Notes under the pieces: generated by a model
What the model was told of the DNA's origin: nothing
The model's input: the letters and a program-made list of their open reading frames with translations, nothing else
The model's database searches: none
Program-made: the position numbers and the translations under genes
Assembly (NCBI GenBank): GCA_934675685.1
Contig: CAKURL010000009.1
Location: 1-54,048, forward strand
DNA length: 54,048 bases
Source: an uncultured Candidatus Melainabacteria bacterium
GTDB taxonomy: Bacteria; Cyanobacteriota; Vampirovibrionia; Gastranaerophilales; Gastranaerophilaceae
Reading direction: 5' to 3'
In this document: positions 8,037 to 16,980 of the stretch, in pieces
Numbering within the stretch: the first letter of the stretch is position 1
How the letters are laid out: each line of letters opens with the position of its first letter

Positions 8037-9557
8037 ATGAGCGAACAAATAAACACAAAAGCGTTTGGAAAAAATGACATCAGAGGAATTTATCCTACCG
8101 AAGTCAATTCTGAAGTATTTTTCTACGCAGCAAAAGGCTATGTTGCTTTTGTTTTAGAAGAATTTAAGAAAAAAGAACAAGAAAAAAGACCAAACGACTT
8201 GCTTTTCGCAGTTTGTATGGACGCAAGAACCCATTCTCCGGAGCTCAAAAGAGCAGTTGTTCAAGGCTTAACTTCAACAGGCGCAAACGTTTTGGACTTA
8301 GGGCTTGCACCCACTCCATTAGGCTATTATAGCGAATTTGCAAAAATTGAAGCTGAATATACTCAAAACAAAAAAGTAAATGGCGCTTTGATTATCACAG
8401 CTTCCCACAACCCAAGTGAATACAATGGACTTAAAATGACCTTCAACCGCCAAACTTTAGGCGAAGAACAAATCAAAAAAGTTAAAGAATATACAATAGA
8501 TATAAGAGAAAATGGCCCTTCTTATCGCCAAGCGATAAACGGCTTTTCAAAAGAATATGATATAGTTGCAAATTATCAAGACAAAATCTTGAGTTTGTTT
8601 GGAAAAATTGGAAAATATAACGACAAAAAAATCAAAGTCGTGGTTGATAGCGCAAACGCAACAGGCGGAATTGTCGCTCCTCAATTATATAAAGACCTTG
8701 GCTGCGAAGTAATTGAGCTTTTTTCTGAGCCTGATGGCACTTTTCCAAACCACCACCCAAACCCTTCCGATTTAAAGACTTTAGACACAATAAAAAAAGT
8801 CGTAGTGGAAGAAAAAGCAGATTTAGGGATTGCTTTTGATGGCGACTCCGATAGAATTGGGGCTATCGCCCAAGACGGCACAGCGCTCACAGGAGACAAG
8901 CTTCTTTTGATTTACGCTAAAGATTTAATTGAAACTTTATCCGTACACGACGAAAAACCAACCGTTGTGTCCGAAGTGAAATGCTCTCAAGTTTTGTATG
9001 ACACAATCGAACAAATGGGTGCCACTGCCATTATGACAAAAACAGGCCATGGCTACATAAAAGCAAAAATGAGAGAAACAGGTGCACTTCTAGCAGGCGA
9101 AATGTCTGGGCACACTTTCTTTAAAGATAGATATTTTGGCTATGACGACGCAATTTATGCCGGCTGCCGCTTGATTGAAATCGTTGCAAAAAACAAGATG
9201 AAAGACGAAAATTTCAAATTAACAGATTTACTAGAGCCGTTTGAAAAAGTATGTTCTTCAAACGAAGAAAGATTGAGATGCCCAAACGAGCTCAAAAAAG
9301 AAGTCTTAGAAGAAATCAAAAATCGCGTTTGCGACGAATTGTTTAATTCAAAAATCAGAGAAATAATCACACTCGACGGCTTAAGGATTGTCTTTGAAGA
9401 TGGCTTTGCCTTAATCCGCCAAAGCAACACAGAGCCCGTTTTCACTCTTCGCTTCGAAGCAAAAACAAAAGAAAAATGCGAACAATATAAAAATGTTCTA
9501 GTTTCTTTAACAAACGAACTTGTAAAAGAAAAAGAAATTTCATCTCCAAAAGTTTAA
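8037..9557 (+). CDS. manB: phosphomannomutase / phosphoglucomutase
   Basis: This enzyme moves phosphate between C6 and C1 of mannose or glucose, supplying sugar-1-phosphates for nucleotide-sugar and surface-glycan synthesis. The 506-residue product has the four-domain alpha-D-phosphohexomutase signatures: the phosphoserine loop TASHNPSEYNG with the active Ser at about residue 123, the magnesium loop FDGDSDRIG, the sugar-binding GEMSGHTFF, and the C-terminal phosphate-binding RQSNTEPVFTLRFEA. Length is slightly long for the family (usually about 450-470). Whether mannose or glucose is preferred cannot be decided. It has a clear AGGAG Shine-Dalgarno and appears monocistronic. Confidence 0.9.
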   Translation: MSEQINTKAFGKNDIRGIYPTEVNSEVFFYAAKGYVAFVLEEFKKKEQEKRPNDLLFAVCMDARTHSPELKRAVVQGLTSTGANVLDLGLAPTPLGYYSEFAKIEAEYTQNKKVNGALIITASHNPSEYNGLKMTFNRQTLGEEQIKKVKEYTIDIRENGPSYRQAINGFSKEYDIVANYQDKILSLFGKIGKYNDKKIKVVVDSANATGGIVAPQLYKDLGCEVIELFSEPDGTFPNHHPNPSDLKTLDTIKKVVVEEKADLGIAFDGDSDRIGAIAQDGTALTGDKLLLIYAKDLIETLSVHDEKPTVVSEVKCSQVLYDTIEQMGATAIMTKTGHGYIKAKMRETGALLAGEMSGHTFFKDRYFGYDDAIYAGCRLIEIVAKNKMKDENFKLTDLLEPFEKVCSSNEERLRCPNELKKEVLEEIKNRVCDELFNSKIREIITLDGLRIVFEDGFALIRQSNTEPVFTLRFEAKTKEKCEQYKNVLVSLTNELVKEKEISSPKV

Positions 9558-9599
9558 TAATTAATAATTCTTGCTTCCAAGAAAAAATTATTAAACAAT

Positions 9600-9608
9600 T
9601 GATATAAT
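9600..9608 (+). promoter_or_regulatory. extended -10 box (TGATATAAT) 6 nt before the ATG
   Basis: TGA-TATAAT ends at 9608, and GTCATT separates it from the ATG at 9615. There is no Shine-Dalgarno sequence. The predicted transcript starts at or beside the start codon. Confidence 0.65.
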
Positions 9609-9614
9609 GTCATT

Positions 9615-10484
9615 ATGAAAAAATTCTTGAAAAATATTAATATAGTAATCGCTTTTGTGGTTGTTTTGTCTTTTTTGAACCCTGAAATTGGGTTTTGTGC
9701 GCAAAACAGCTCCACAGCGCAAGTTTCAAAAATCGAAACTTCAATTTGGGGGTTTGAATATAAAAAAGACAACCTTCAAAAGAGATTATCAAGAATCGAA
9801 AGAAACGTTTTTGGCCAAGAAAACACTTCTTTAAATGACACAGAAAGAATTAAAAAAATCAACGAAGCGATGGGCTTTGAAGCCTATGAAGATAGTATAA
9901 AAGAAGCTTATGAGCTAGACCAGACAGAAGTTTCTGGAATTAGCTATCCTCAAATCGACACTCTTGAAGTACAGCTATTTTCTTCAACCTATGAAAAAGA
10001 AAATATTTATAAGAGATTAGATAGGCTAGAAAAAAAGATTTTTGGCTCGACTCAATCTGGCGACTTAGCCCAAAGAACGGATAGATTGAAAGCTTATGTC
10101 AAAAAAGACGCAATCGCCAAAAACCCTAATTATTATATAGAACAACCTTATAAAACCACTCCTGACATCGAAAATTATATGAATAGCCAAAAAAGATATG
10201 ACGATTCTGATGTTTATATCCAATTGTCAGGGCTTGAGGCGGCTTTGTTTTCGCAAACTTTCTCGCAAGACCCAATAGGGCTTCGCCTCAATCGCTTAGA
10301 GAGAAAGATTTTCCAAAGAGACTTTTCTTCTGACGACGAAAATTTGAGGCTTCAAAGGCTCCAAGCAGCCGCAAGCGCACAAAAAACAGCAAAAATGTAC
10401 GAAGCAAATAAAATCCAAAAATACACTTCAACAGGTATTCAAATAGGTTCAATAATTTTAATGATTTTAGCTTTAATTCTATAA
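9615..10484 (+). CDS. exported protein with three copies of a ~46-residue RLxRLE repeat and a C-terminal membrane anchor
   Basis: Not recognised as a named family. The 289-residue product starts with a signal-type segment (residues 1-29, ending near FCA). Three related segments follow, at about 38-83, 114-161 and 204-251. Each has the pattern: hydrophobic-xx-hydrophobic-E, an aromatic (W/F), an (F/Y) residue, then (K/R)RLxR(I/L)E(R/K), (V/I)F, and a trailing (E/T/L)R. Examples are KRLSRIERNVFG, KRLDRLEKKIFG and LRLNRLERKIFQ. The last 18 residues (272-289) are hydrophobic and could be a membrane anchor. So the protein is probably held in the envelope with helical repeats outside the membrane. 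It has no Shine-Dalgarno; a perfect TATAAT lies 6 nt before the ATG. Confidence 0.7.
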   Translation: MKKFLKNINIVIAFVVVLSFLNPEIGFCAQNSSTAQVSKIETSIWGFEYKKDNLQKRLSRIERNVFGQENTSLNDTERIKKINEAMGFEAYEDSIKEAYELDQTEVSGISYPQIDTLEVQLFSSTYEKENIYKRLDRLEKKIFGSTQSGDLAQRTDRLKAYVKKDAIAKNPNYYIEQPYKTTPDIENYMNSQKRYDDSDVYIQLSGLEAALFSQTFSQDPIGLRLNRLERKIFQRDFSSDDENLRLQRLQAAASAQKTAKMYEANKIQKYTSTGIQIGSIILMILALIL

Positions 10485-10495
10485 AATTTTTATAG

Positions 10496-10501
10496 TAAAA
10501 T
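10496..10501 (+). promoter_or_regulatory. -10 box directly before prfB
   Basis: TAAAAT (10496-10501) is followed by AATTTT and the ATG at 10508, again a 6-nt gap. There is no Shine-Dalgarno before the ATG. Confidence 0.45.
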
Positions 10502-10507
10502 AATTTT

Positions 10508-11612
10508 ATGGAAATAAATCTTTTAATTGACGAATTAAAAACAAAAATAAATGACCTTAAAGCTCGCTTTTGCTCAATAGAAAGGTGTCTTTGACAAAGA
10601 AAACCTTAAAAAAAGGCTAGATGAATTAGAGCTAAACTTAAAAGAAAGTGACATTTGGTCTAATCCTCAAAAATCTTCCTCATTATTAAAAGAGCAAAAA
10701 GAAATCAAAAACAAGCTTGAAACATTGAAAAAATGGAGCTCTTGCCTAGATGACTGCGCATTAGCTCTTGAGCTTGAAGATGAAAACCTCATTTTAGAAG
10801 CAAAAGAAAACTTAAAAAAATTGGAAAATGAATTTGACCAATTTGACTTAGAAAACATGCTCTGCGGCGAATATGACAAGAATGACGCAATTTTGACTAT
10901 AAATTCTGGCGCAGGGGGCACGGACGCGCAAGATTGGGCGGATATGCTTCTTCGAATGTATATCAGATGGGGGCAATTAAAAGGATATAACGTCGAACTT
11001 TTAGAAAAATCTTTAGGAGACGAAGCTGGGATAAAATCCGCTTCCATCAAGGTTTCTGGGCTTTATGCTTATGGATACGCAAAAGCCGAAAAAGGGGTGC
11101 ATAGGTTAGTTCGAATTTCGCCTTTTAACGCAAACGGAAAAAGGCAAACGAGCTTTGCTTCTTTAGAGGTTTCTCCCGTGATTGAAGATTTTGAAAACAA
11201 AATCGAAATCAAAAGCGAAGACATCGAGCTCGACACAATGCGCTCTGGGGGTGCTGGCGGGCAAAATGTGAACAAAGTGGAAACGGCAGTTCGAATAAAA
11301 CATATTCCGACTGGAATTGTGGTAAAATGTCAACAGCAACGCTCTCAATTGCAAAATAGAGAAACAGCTATGCAAATGCTTGCTTCAAAATTGCTTTTGT
11401 TAAAGCAAATGGAGCACGAGAAAAAAATGGGACAATTGAAGGGCGAAGTTATGGACGTGAATTTTGGCTCTCAAATAAGAAGCTATGTTTTTCACCCATA
11501 CAAACTGGTAAAAGACCACAGAACCGGCTTTGAAACGGCAAATGTAGAAGCTGTTTTAAACGGCGAAATAGATGGCTTTATCGAAAGTTATTTAAGAAAA
11601 AAAGAAAAATAA
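10508..11612 (+). CDS. prfB: peptide chain release factor 2, expressed by programmed +1 frameshift
   Basis: RF2 releases peptides at UAA and UGA. The gene begins at 10508, runs 28 codons to CTT, then meets an in-frame TGA at 10592-10594; reading resumes in the +1 frame at GAC (10593). The downstream frame then continues DKENLKKRLDELE into the known RF2 body. The RF2 codon-recognition tripeptide SPF is present (RISPFNANGKRQ), as is the hydrolysis loop SGGAGGQNVNK. The apparent interruption is therefore the classical autoregulatory frameshift and not a mutation: low RF2 leads to pausing at UGA and more frameshifting. hisS follows 23 bp downstream. Nothing else in the window competes as an RF2. 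Confidence 0.95.
10583..10595 (+). promoter_or_regulatory. RF2 programmed frameshift site (AGGTGTCTTTGAC)
   Basis: The slippery codon CTT followed by TGA and C is the same as in Escherichia coli prfB. The Shine-Dalgarno-like stimulator upstream is AAAGGTG; it pairs with the 3' part of the anti-Shine-Dalgarno. Known biology: internal pairing pushes the ribosome forward one base at CTT-TGA. Confidence 0.9.
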
Positions 11613-11635
11613 AAGAAATAAAAAAGGAAAAAATA

Positions 11636-12874
11636 ATGGCAATCAAAGCGCAACGCGGAACAAAAGACATTTTTGGACAAGAAGCATATAATTGGCAATG
11701 GATTTATGAAAACGCTAAAAATGTTTTTCAAAAAGCAAATTATATGGAAATAAAAACTCCTATTTTTGAAGCGACAGAGCTTTTTCAAAGAGGGGTCGGA
11801 GACTCTACTGATATCGTAAACAAAGAAATGTATACTTTTTCTGTTGGCGGACAAAATAAAGATGGCTCTTCTATCACTCTTCGCCCAGAAAACACAGCAG
11901 GAGTCGTAAGAGCCTATATAGAGCACAATCTTCACCGCGCAAGCGCCCCTCAAAGATTTTGGTACTTTGGGCCCATGTTTCGCTACGAGCGCCCTCAAGC
12001 AGGCAGACAAAGACAATTCAACCAAGTGGGTGTTGAGATGTTTGGAATAGAAGAAGCAATCGCAGACGCGCAAGTGATTTTGTCTGCTGTTGATTTTTTG
12101 AAATCCGTTGGGCTTGGAGATTTAGAGGTGGAATTAAATTCTCTAGGCTGCCCAAAATGCAAAAATGAATATAGAGAAAATATTAAAAAAGTCTTAAAAC
12201 CATATTTAGATGACCTTTGCGACGATTGCAAAGTGAGATATGAAAAAAATCCTTTAAGAATTTTGGATTGCAAAAACGAAGATTGCCAAAAAATCTTTGA
12301 AATAGAAGAAGTAAAAAACGTCATTTTAAACGACTATATTTGCGAAGATTGCAAAGAACACTTTGAGAAAGTCCAAAGCTACTTAGACGCGTTGAATATT
12401 AAATATAAAAGAAATAAGCTTTTGGTTCGAGGGCTTGATTATTATAACCGCACGGTTTTTGAAATCAAATCTTCTCAATTGGGCTCTCAAAGCGCCGTTT
12501 GCGGAGGCGGAAGATATGATTCTTTAGTTGAAATGCTAGGTGGGCCAAAGACTCCTGCCGTGGGCTTTGCGATGGGTGTCGAAAGGCTTTATAGCTTAAT
12601 TGAAAAAAAAGAAATCGAAAAAATAGATTATTTTATCGTTTCAAAAGACGAAAAAGCTTCAATTAAACTTGCTCAGCGTCTTCAAGAACAAGGAAAATCG
12701 ACTGATTTTGATATGCAAAATAGAAAATTTGCAAAACAACTGGAAAAAGCGGCAAAAATCGCAAATTATGCAATCATCTTAGGCGAAGACGAAATCAAAG
12801 GCGGATTTTGGAGCGTTAAAAATCTAAATGACGGAAGTCAAAAGAGAATTGAAACTTTTGAAGAATTATTATAA
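11636..12874 (+). CDS. hisS: histidyl-tRNA synthetase
   Basis: Class II aminoacyl-tRNA synthetase charging tRNA-His, 412 residues (normal length). Visible signatures are the N-terminal RGTKDIF, motif 2 region FGPMFRYERPQAGRQRQFNQ, and the two histidine-specific segments RPENTAGVVRAY and GLDYYNRTVFE. The ATP-binding motif 3 is in the stretch ending GFAMGVERL, and an anticodon-binding domain occupies the last 100 residues. The central insertion has a cluster of cysteines (CPKCKNEY, CDDCKVRY, CKNEDCQK, CEDCKEH) that could bind zinc, as in some HisRS. It has a Shine-Dalgarno AAGGA 8 nt before the ATG. It is followed by a strong terminator. Confidence 0.95.
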   Translation: MAIKAQRGTKDIFGQEAYNWQWIYENAKNVFQKANYMEIKTPIFEATELFQRGVGDSTDIVNKEMYTFSVGGQNKDGSSITLRPENTAGVVRAYIEHNLHRASAPQRFWYFGPMFRYERPQAGRQRQFNQVGVEMFGIEEAIADAQVILSAVDFLKSVGLGDLEVELNSLGCPKCKNEYRENIKKVLKPYLDDLCDDCKVRYEKNPLRILDCKNEDCQKIFEIEEVKNVILNDYICEDCKEHFEKVQSYLDALNIKYKRNKLLVRGLDYYNRTVFEIKSSQLGSQSAVCGGGRYDSLVEMLGGPKTPAVGFAMGVERLYSLIEKKEIEKIDYFIVSKDEKASIKLAQRLQEQGKSTDFDMQNRKFAKQLEKAAKIANYAIILGEDEIKGGFWSVKNLNDGSQKRIETFEELL

Positions 12875-12906
12875 TTTTAATATTAAACAAAAATCCAAAT
12901 AAAATA

Positions 12907-12940
12907 AAATGCTACGAAGTTTTGATTTCGTAGCATTTTT
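12907..12940. terminator. bidirectional terminator between hisS and a prepilin gene
   Basis: Stem AATGCTACGAA / TTCGTAGCATT with a 7-nt loop, A-rich on the left and T5 on the right. It lies between convergent genes and could end transcripts from both sides. Confidence 0.9.
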
Positions 12941-12955
12941 ATATATTTTATTTTA

Positions 12956-13720
12956 TTAATCTTTGTCTTGAATATCTTTTGCAAGCCAAGTATCAGCGCG
13001 CGCCCCTGTGATTAATTTTCCATCAGCCCTTATCCCATATCCAAATGGGTCTTCGCCTTTATTTATGCCATCAACATCAAGACAAACGACTTTATAAATC
13101 GCATCAAAGCCAAATTCATCGTGATATGTAATGGTCGTTGCATCTGATGGAGAAAATAATCTTGTGTTTGCTGCCCAATATAGCCCAAAAGTAGTCTGTG
13201 GGCTTGCTTGATAAAATATTATATCGTCTGCAAATTTGATTTCTTCTCCCACTTTTAAAGCGTTTTCGGTTTTACAAGTGGAATCAAAAAGAGCTTTTGC
13301 TTGTGCTAAAGTCTTTTGAGGAGAGCAAGTTCCTTTGTCGCTTGAAAGACAAACATAAGGGTTCGTCGTGTCCCCTGCAATATTGCTACAATTTATAGAT
13401 TTTGCATTTACAAGCTCTGCCACTGATTGACAAAAATATTTAATAGTTGCGTCTGTTCCTGTTTCAACTCCGCTTTTTGTCCCCGTTAGCCTTGTCCCAT
13501 CTGCTTTTGTTCCCAAGTCCCCTGCTTTATAATATTTTTCAGAAGAAGCTAGTTCATTGATAATCTTTGCTAAAGTTGCATTTCCTTTTTTGAATTTCAT
13601 AACGTCCTCGTTTGGAGTAGATTGAAACGCCACAGGAAGCAATATACTTGTAATTATGCCTATTACAGTTAGGGCAATCATAATTTCTGCTAAAGTAAAA
13701 CCAAATTTATATTTTTTCAT
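12956..13720 (-). CDS. type IV prepilin-like / type II secretion pseudopilin-like protein
   Basis: I choose the ATG at 13720 (254 residues), preceded by AGAGGA, over a longer option at 13753. The N-terminus MKKYKFG-FTLAE is a class III signal: prepilin peptidase should cut after G7, and the Glu at mature position +5 is present, followed by a hydrophobic helix (IMIALTVIGIITSILLPVAF). The rest is a globular domain with several cysteines (for example FCQS, INCS, YVCLS, GTCS, STCK) and a motif-rich C-terminus with YGIRADGKLI. The FTLAE core is the style seen repeatedly in gut Melainabacteria pilin-like proteins (from memory). The substrate or filament is unknown. No pilus assembly genes are next to it, so it is a stray pilin gene. 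Confidence 0.85.
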   Translation of the reverse strand: MKKYKFGFTLAEIMIALTVIGIITSILLPVAFQSTPNEDVMKFKKGNATLAKIINELASSEKYYKAGDLGTKADGTRLTGTKSGVETGTDATIKYFCQSVAELVNAKSINCSNIAGDTTNPYVCLSSDKGTCSPQKTLAQAKALFDSTCKTENALKVGEEIKFADDIIFYQASPQTTFGLYWAANTRLFSPSDATTITYHDEFGFDAIYKVVCLDVDGINKGEDPFGYGIRADGKLITGARADTWLAKDIQDKD

Positions 13721-13808
13721 ATTTTTCCTCTTAAATATTATTAAAAATAGCATTATGATTGGGTTTTTAAATCATATAAATCTTTGATTTTTGAAAAATA
13801 TAATAATA

Positions 13809-13841
13809 AAAGCCCCTATGAAAACCATAGAGGCTTTTTTT
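13809..13841. terminator. terminator downstream of the acyl-CoA synthetase gene
   Basis: Stem AAAGCC-CTATG / CATAG-GGCTTT (with an A/C mismatch), a short loop and a run of T7 on the plus strand; on the minus strand the tail is TTTTATTATTA. It lies just after the minus-strand synthetase stop codon. Confidence 0.85.
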
Positions 13842-13859
13842 GAATTGTTTAATTTCTAA

Positions 13860-16019
13860 TTATTTAGAGCAGCAATTGCAAGCGCCACAAGTGCAAGCGC
13901 CTAGTTTGTCCATTGCTTCTTCAAGGCGAACTTTGATACGTCCGTCTACCGCGATACCTTCGCCTGTTTTTTCAGAAATCAACAATGGGTTGATATCTAA
14001 TTCGTCGATGAATGAGAAATCTGAAACAAGTTGTGATAATCTCAACAATGTTTCTTGGATTTGATTCATTTGAGCAGGTGTAGTTCCGCGAGCACCTTCT
14101 AATAATTTGTATGCTTTTACTGATTTAATCATTTCAGAAGCGTCAACGTCAGTCAAAGGAGCAATTCTGAATGTTACGTCTTTCATAACTTCGATGAATA
14201 CACCGCCTAAACCGAACATCATCATTGGGCCATATTGTGGGTCTGTTGCGATACCACAAACCATTTCGCGGTTGCCTTTAACCATTTCTTGGATAATCAC
14301 ACCTTCAAGACCATCGATAAGCCCTTTTTCTGTTAATTTAGCGATTAAGTCGTTGTATTCTGCTTTCAATTGAGCTTCGTCTTGGATATTCACTCTAACG
14401 CCACCAACGTCTGTTTTGTGTGAAGTTGTTTTAGAAGTCATTTTCATAACTACAGGGTAGCCAATTTTGTTTCCAACTTCGACAACTTCATCGATGTTTG
14501 TAGCGAAACCGGATTTACATACTCTGATTCCATAAGCGTCCAATACGTCGATTGATTCTCTTGTGGTAAGTTGCGCTCTGCCTTCAGAGATTGATTGTTT
14601 AATGATTTCAGCAGCGCGAGCTCTATCCACTTCATAAGCAGGGATTTCGCCTACTGGGCGTTCTTGCCACAATCTTTGTTGGTTCAATCTATTGAAGCCA
14701 TCGGCAGCTTCTTCAGCATACATAAAGAATGGCATATTAACTTCCATTTCAGAAAGTTTTGTGAAGAATTCTGATTTTGTCATAAATACGCCAACAACAG
14801 GTTTTTGTGGGTTTTTAGCTTTGATTTCCATGATTGCTTTAGCTACATCGATATCTTTTAAGCCTAAGAATGGCAAGTAGATAACCATAATCATATCAAC
14901 GTTTTCGTCTGCGATTACAGTTTCAAGAGTTTGTTTATAGTGTTCGATTGGAGCAGAAGCTATCATGTCGATTGGGTTTTTAACAGAAGCAGCAGAAGGC
15001 AAGAAACTTCTTAATTTTTCTTTTGTTTCGTCTGAAATTTTTGCCATTTGCATGCCATATTCGCAAACTGCGTCTGTCGCCATAATCCCTGGGCCACCTG
15101 AGTTTGTGATGATTGCTACTCTATCGCCTTTTGGAATTGGGCAAGTTGCGAACATTTTTGCTGTCGCAAACAAGTTTTTCAAAGAATATTCTCTGATTAC
15201 GCCTGATTGTTTTAATAATGCGTTTGCAGCTTTATCAGCACCTGCTAAAGAGCCTGTGTGAGAAGAAGCGGCAGAAGCGCCTGCAGCAGAACGACCAGCT
15301 TTTAGAGCCAAAATTGGTTTTTTCTTAGAAATTCTAGAAGCTAATTTTCTGAAGTTTGCTGGGTTTTGAATAGATTCCATGTAAAGCAAAATTTGTTCAA
15401 CGTCATCTACATTTTCCCAATATTCCAAAGCAGTTTCAGCATTTACGTCTGCTTGGTTTCCGATAGAAATAAATTGAGCAAAGCCAAGATTTAAGTCTTT
15501 TAAGATGTTTAAAATACCGCCACCTAAAGCGCCTGATTGAGAAACAAAACCGATATTTCCTCTCTCTGGCAAGGATTCAGCGAAACAACCGTCCATTCTA
15601 ACGCTTGGATCGGTGTTTACAACACCCAAGCAGTTAGGGCCAACGCAGCGCATGCCGTATTCTTTAACTTTTGCAAGTAATTGTTTTTCTGCTTCTGCGC
15701 CTTCTTTGCCTGTTTCTTTAAAGCCAGCTGTGATGATGCACAAGCCTTTAATTCCTTTTTCGTGGCATTGGTCAATTGTTGAAAGCACAAATTTAGCGTT
15801 TACAACAATGATAGCTAAATCTACTTCTTCTGGGATTTCTAAAACAGAAGTGTATGCTTGTAAACCTTCAATAATTCCACCTTTAGGGTTTACAGGATAA
15901 ATATTTCCATTAAATTTGTATTCTTGTAAACGTTTCATAATGTCAGAACCAATTGTGTGTTCTTTGGTGGAAGCACCAACAACAGCAATTGATTTTGGTC
16001 GCATAATTTTGTTTAACAT
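13860..16019 (-). CDS. acetate/acyl-CoA synthetase (ADP-forming), fused alpha-beta subunits
   Basis: The 719-residue enzyme converts acyl-CoA, ADP and phosphate to the acid, CoA and ATP, giving substrate-level ATP in fermentation. The alpha half (about 1-460) has a CoA-binding Rossmann start (SIAVVGASTKEHTIGS), a succinyl-CoA-ligase-like region and the catalytic His in SSHTGSLAG. The beta half (about 490-700) is an ATP-grasp domain. Length matches fused acetyl-CoA synthetases of anaerobes. The C-terminus ends in a cysteine cluster CTCGACNCCSK, an unusual tail for this family. A radical SAM gene sits 32 bp upstream on the same strand. It has a Shine-Dalgarno AAAGGA. Confidence 0.9.
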   Translation of the reverse strand: MLNKIMRPKSIAVVGASTKEHTIGSDIMKRLQEYKFNGNIYPVNPKGGIIEGLQAYTSVLEIPEEVDLAIIVVNAKFVLSTIDQCHEKGIKGLCIITAGFKETGKEGAEAEKQLLAKVKEYGMRCVGPNCLGVVNTDPSVRMDGCFAESLPERGNIGFVSQSGALGGGILNILKDLNLGFAQFISIGNQADVNAETALEYWENVDDVEQILLYMESIQNPANFRKLASRISKKKPILALKAGRSAAGASAASSHTGSLAGADKAANALLKQSGVIREYSLKNLFATAKMFATCPIPKGDRVAIITNSGGPGIMATDAVCEYGMQMAKISDETKEKLRSFLPSAASVKNPIDMIASAPIEHYKQTLETVIADENVDMIMVIYLPFLGLKDIDVAKAIMEIKAKNPQKPVVGVFMTKSEFFTKLSEMEVNMPFFMYAEEAADGFNRLNQQRLWQERPVGEIPAYEVDRARAAEIIKQSISEGRAQLTTRESIDVLDAYGIRVCKSGFATNIDEVVEVGNKIGYPVVMKMTSKTTSHKTDVGGVRVNIQDEAQLKAEYNDLIAKLTEKGLIDGLEGVIIQEMVKGNREMVCGIATDPQYGPMMMFGLGGVFIEVMKDVTFRIAPLTDVDASEMIKSVKAYKLLEGARGTTPAQMNQIQETLLRLSQLVSDFSFIDELDINPLLISEKTGEGIAVDGRIKVRLEEAMDKLGACTCGACNCCSK

Positions 16020-16051
16020 TTTTATGTCCTTTCTAATATATTATTTTATTT

Positions 16052-16687
16052 TTAATATCCATTTGGAATAAATTCGCGATTTCTAAATTTTGCCCCTAAA
16101 GACTTTGCGATTGTTTCGCACCTTTTCACGTCAACTGGGTAATTAGGAACATCAGAGACAATAGAAGCCACTGTTTTAATTTTTTCTTCGACGCAGCTTC
16201 TAATAAATCTTTTCACTTCTTCATAAGCATTTTCGATTTTAGGATTAGAAACTTTATTATAAACTTCTTCGTTTTCGCCATTTAAGCTCACAGAAATTAA
16301 ATCTACATAAGGCGCTAATTCAGGAGCCACGTTTCTTTTGTGGATTGCATTAGCATGGCCATTTGTGTTTATTCTGATTTTCAAATTTGGAAAGTTTTCT
16401 TTTAAATATTTTGAAATTTCAACGACTTCGTTGATTTTGATTAAAGGTTCGCCATATCCACAAAAAACAATCTCATCTTGCTTTGAAATTATGTCTTTTT
16501 TTGCTTCGATTTGTTCTATGACATCTTTTGCAGTTGTTGAATCTTGGTCAAGCCAAAGCTTTGCGCCTTGGACATCTTCTTTTTGGTCTCTTACGCAAAA
16601 AACACATGCGTTTGAGCATGCGTTGGTCATATTAATATATGGTTTGCCATCTAAAAAATATAGCAGATTTTCGTTTTTATTCGCCAT
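16052..16687 (-). CDS. small radical SAM protein (TatD-associated type)
   Basis: The 211-residue protein has the radical SAM triplet C-x3-C-x2-C in ACSNACVFC (about residues 22-30), GYGEPL as the SAM-binding GGE-like motif, and INTNGHAN further on. Sequence and size resemble the small radical SAM proteins often fused to or beside TatD nucleases (TIGR04038-like, from memory); no TatD gene is visible here. Its target reaction is unknown. It lies upstream of the acyl-CoA synthetase on the same strand. There is no obvious Shine-Dalgarno; a weak GCGAG precedes the ATG. Confidence 0.75.
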   Translation of the reverse strand: MANKNENLLYFLDGKPYINMTNACSNACVFCVRDQKEDVQGAKLWLDQDSTTAKDVIEQIEAKKDIISKQDEIVFCGYGEPLIKINEVVEISKYLKENFPNLKIRINTNGHANAIHKRNVAPELAPYVDLISVSLNGENEEVYNKVSNPKIENAYEEVKRFIRSCVEEKIKTVASIVSDVPNYPVDVKRCETIAKSLGAKFRNREFIPNGY

Positions 16688-16980
16688 AATACTCGCTGTT
16701 TTCTAGCTAAATTACTTACAATATAAATTGTAACTCTAACAATTTTCTAAAACAATATTTTTTTAACTTTTATTTTCCATTTAAAAAAGCAACAAGTTTT
16801 TAGGCTTGTTGCTTTTTGGAGTTTGGTTTTTTGGGAACCTTAATTTTGCACGCTCCTGAGGAAATCCGCGAAATGAACTTTTGGCTTTGTCAACACTCCC
16901 GCTTTGCAAAGATTTCCACGTCGCCATCGTACAGCTCCAGCGTTTTGCTCAACGCAAACCGCTTGGGAGCCTCGGCTTCG
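16688..16980. repeat. 293-bp gap: terminator hairpin and a copy of the dispersed repeat
   Basis: There is no gene. The left part holds the promoter region of the radical SAM gene and a strong hairpin at 16784-16817. The right part (about 16850-16980) is GC-richer and contains a diverged copy of the dispersed intergenic repeat, with core ACGTCGCCATCGTACAG at 16918-16934 and TTGCTCAACGCAA near 16937. The repeat ends against the stop codon of glnA at 16981. Confidence 0.65.
16784..16817. terminator. terminator hairpin
   Basis: Stem AAAAAGCAACAAG / CTTGTTGCTTTTT with an 8-nt loop and T5 on the plus strand and A-runs on the other side. On the minus strand it would end glnA transcripts after the repeat block. 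Confidence 0.85.

Noticed and set aside
10508..10594. prfB as a pseudogene or two genes because of the internal TGA
   Set aside because: The site matches the known RF2 frameshift, and the sequence continues as RF2 in the +1 frame.
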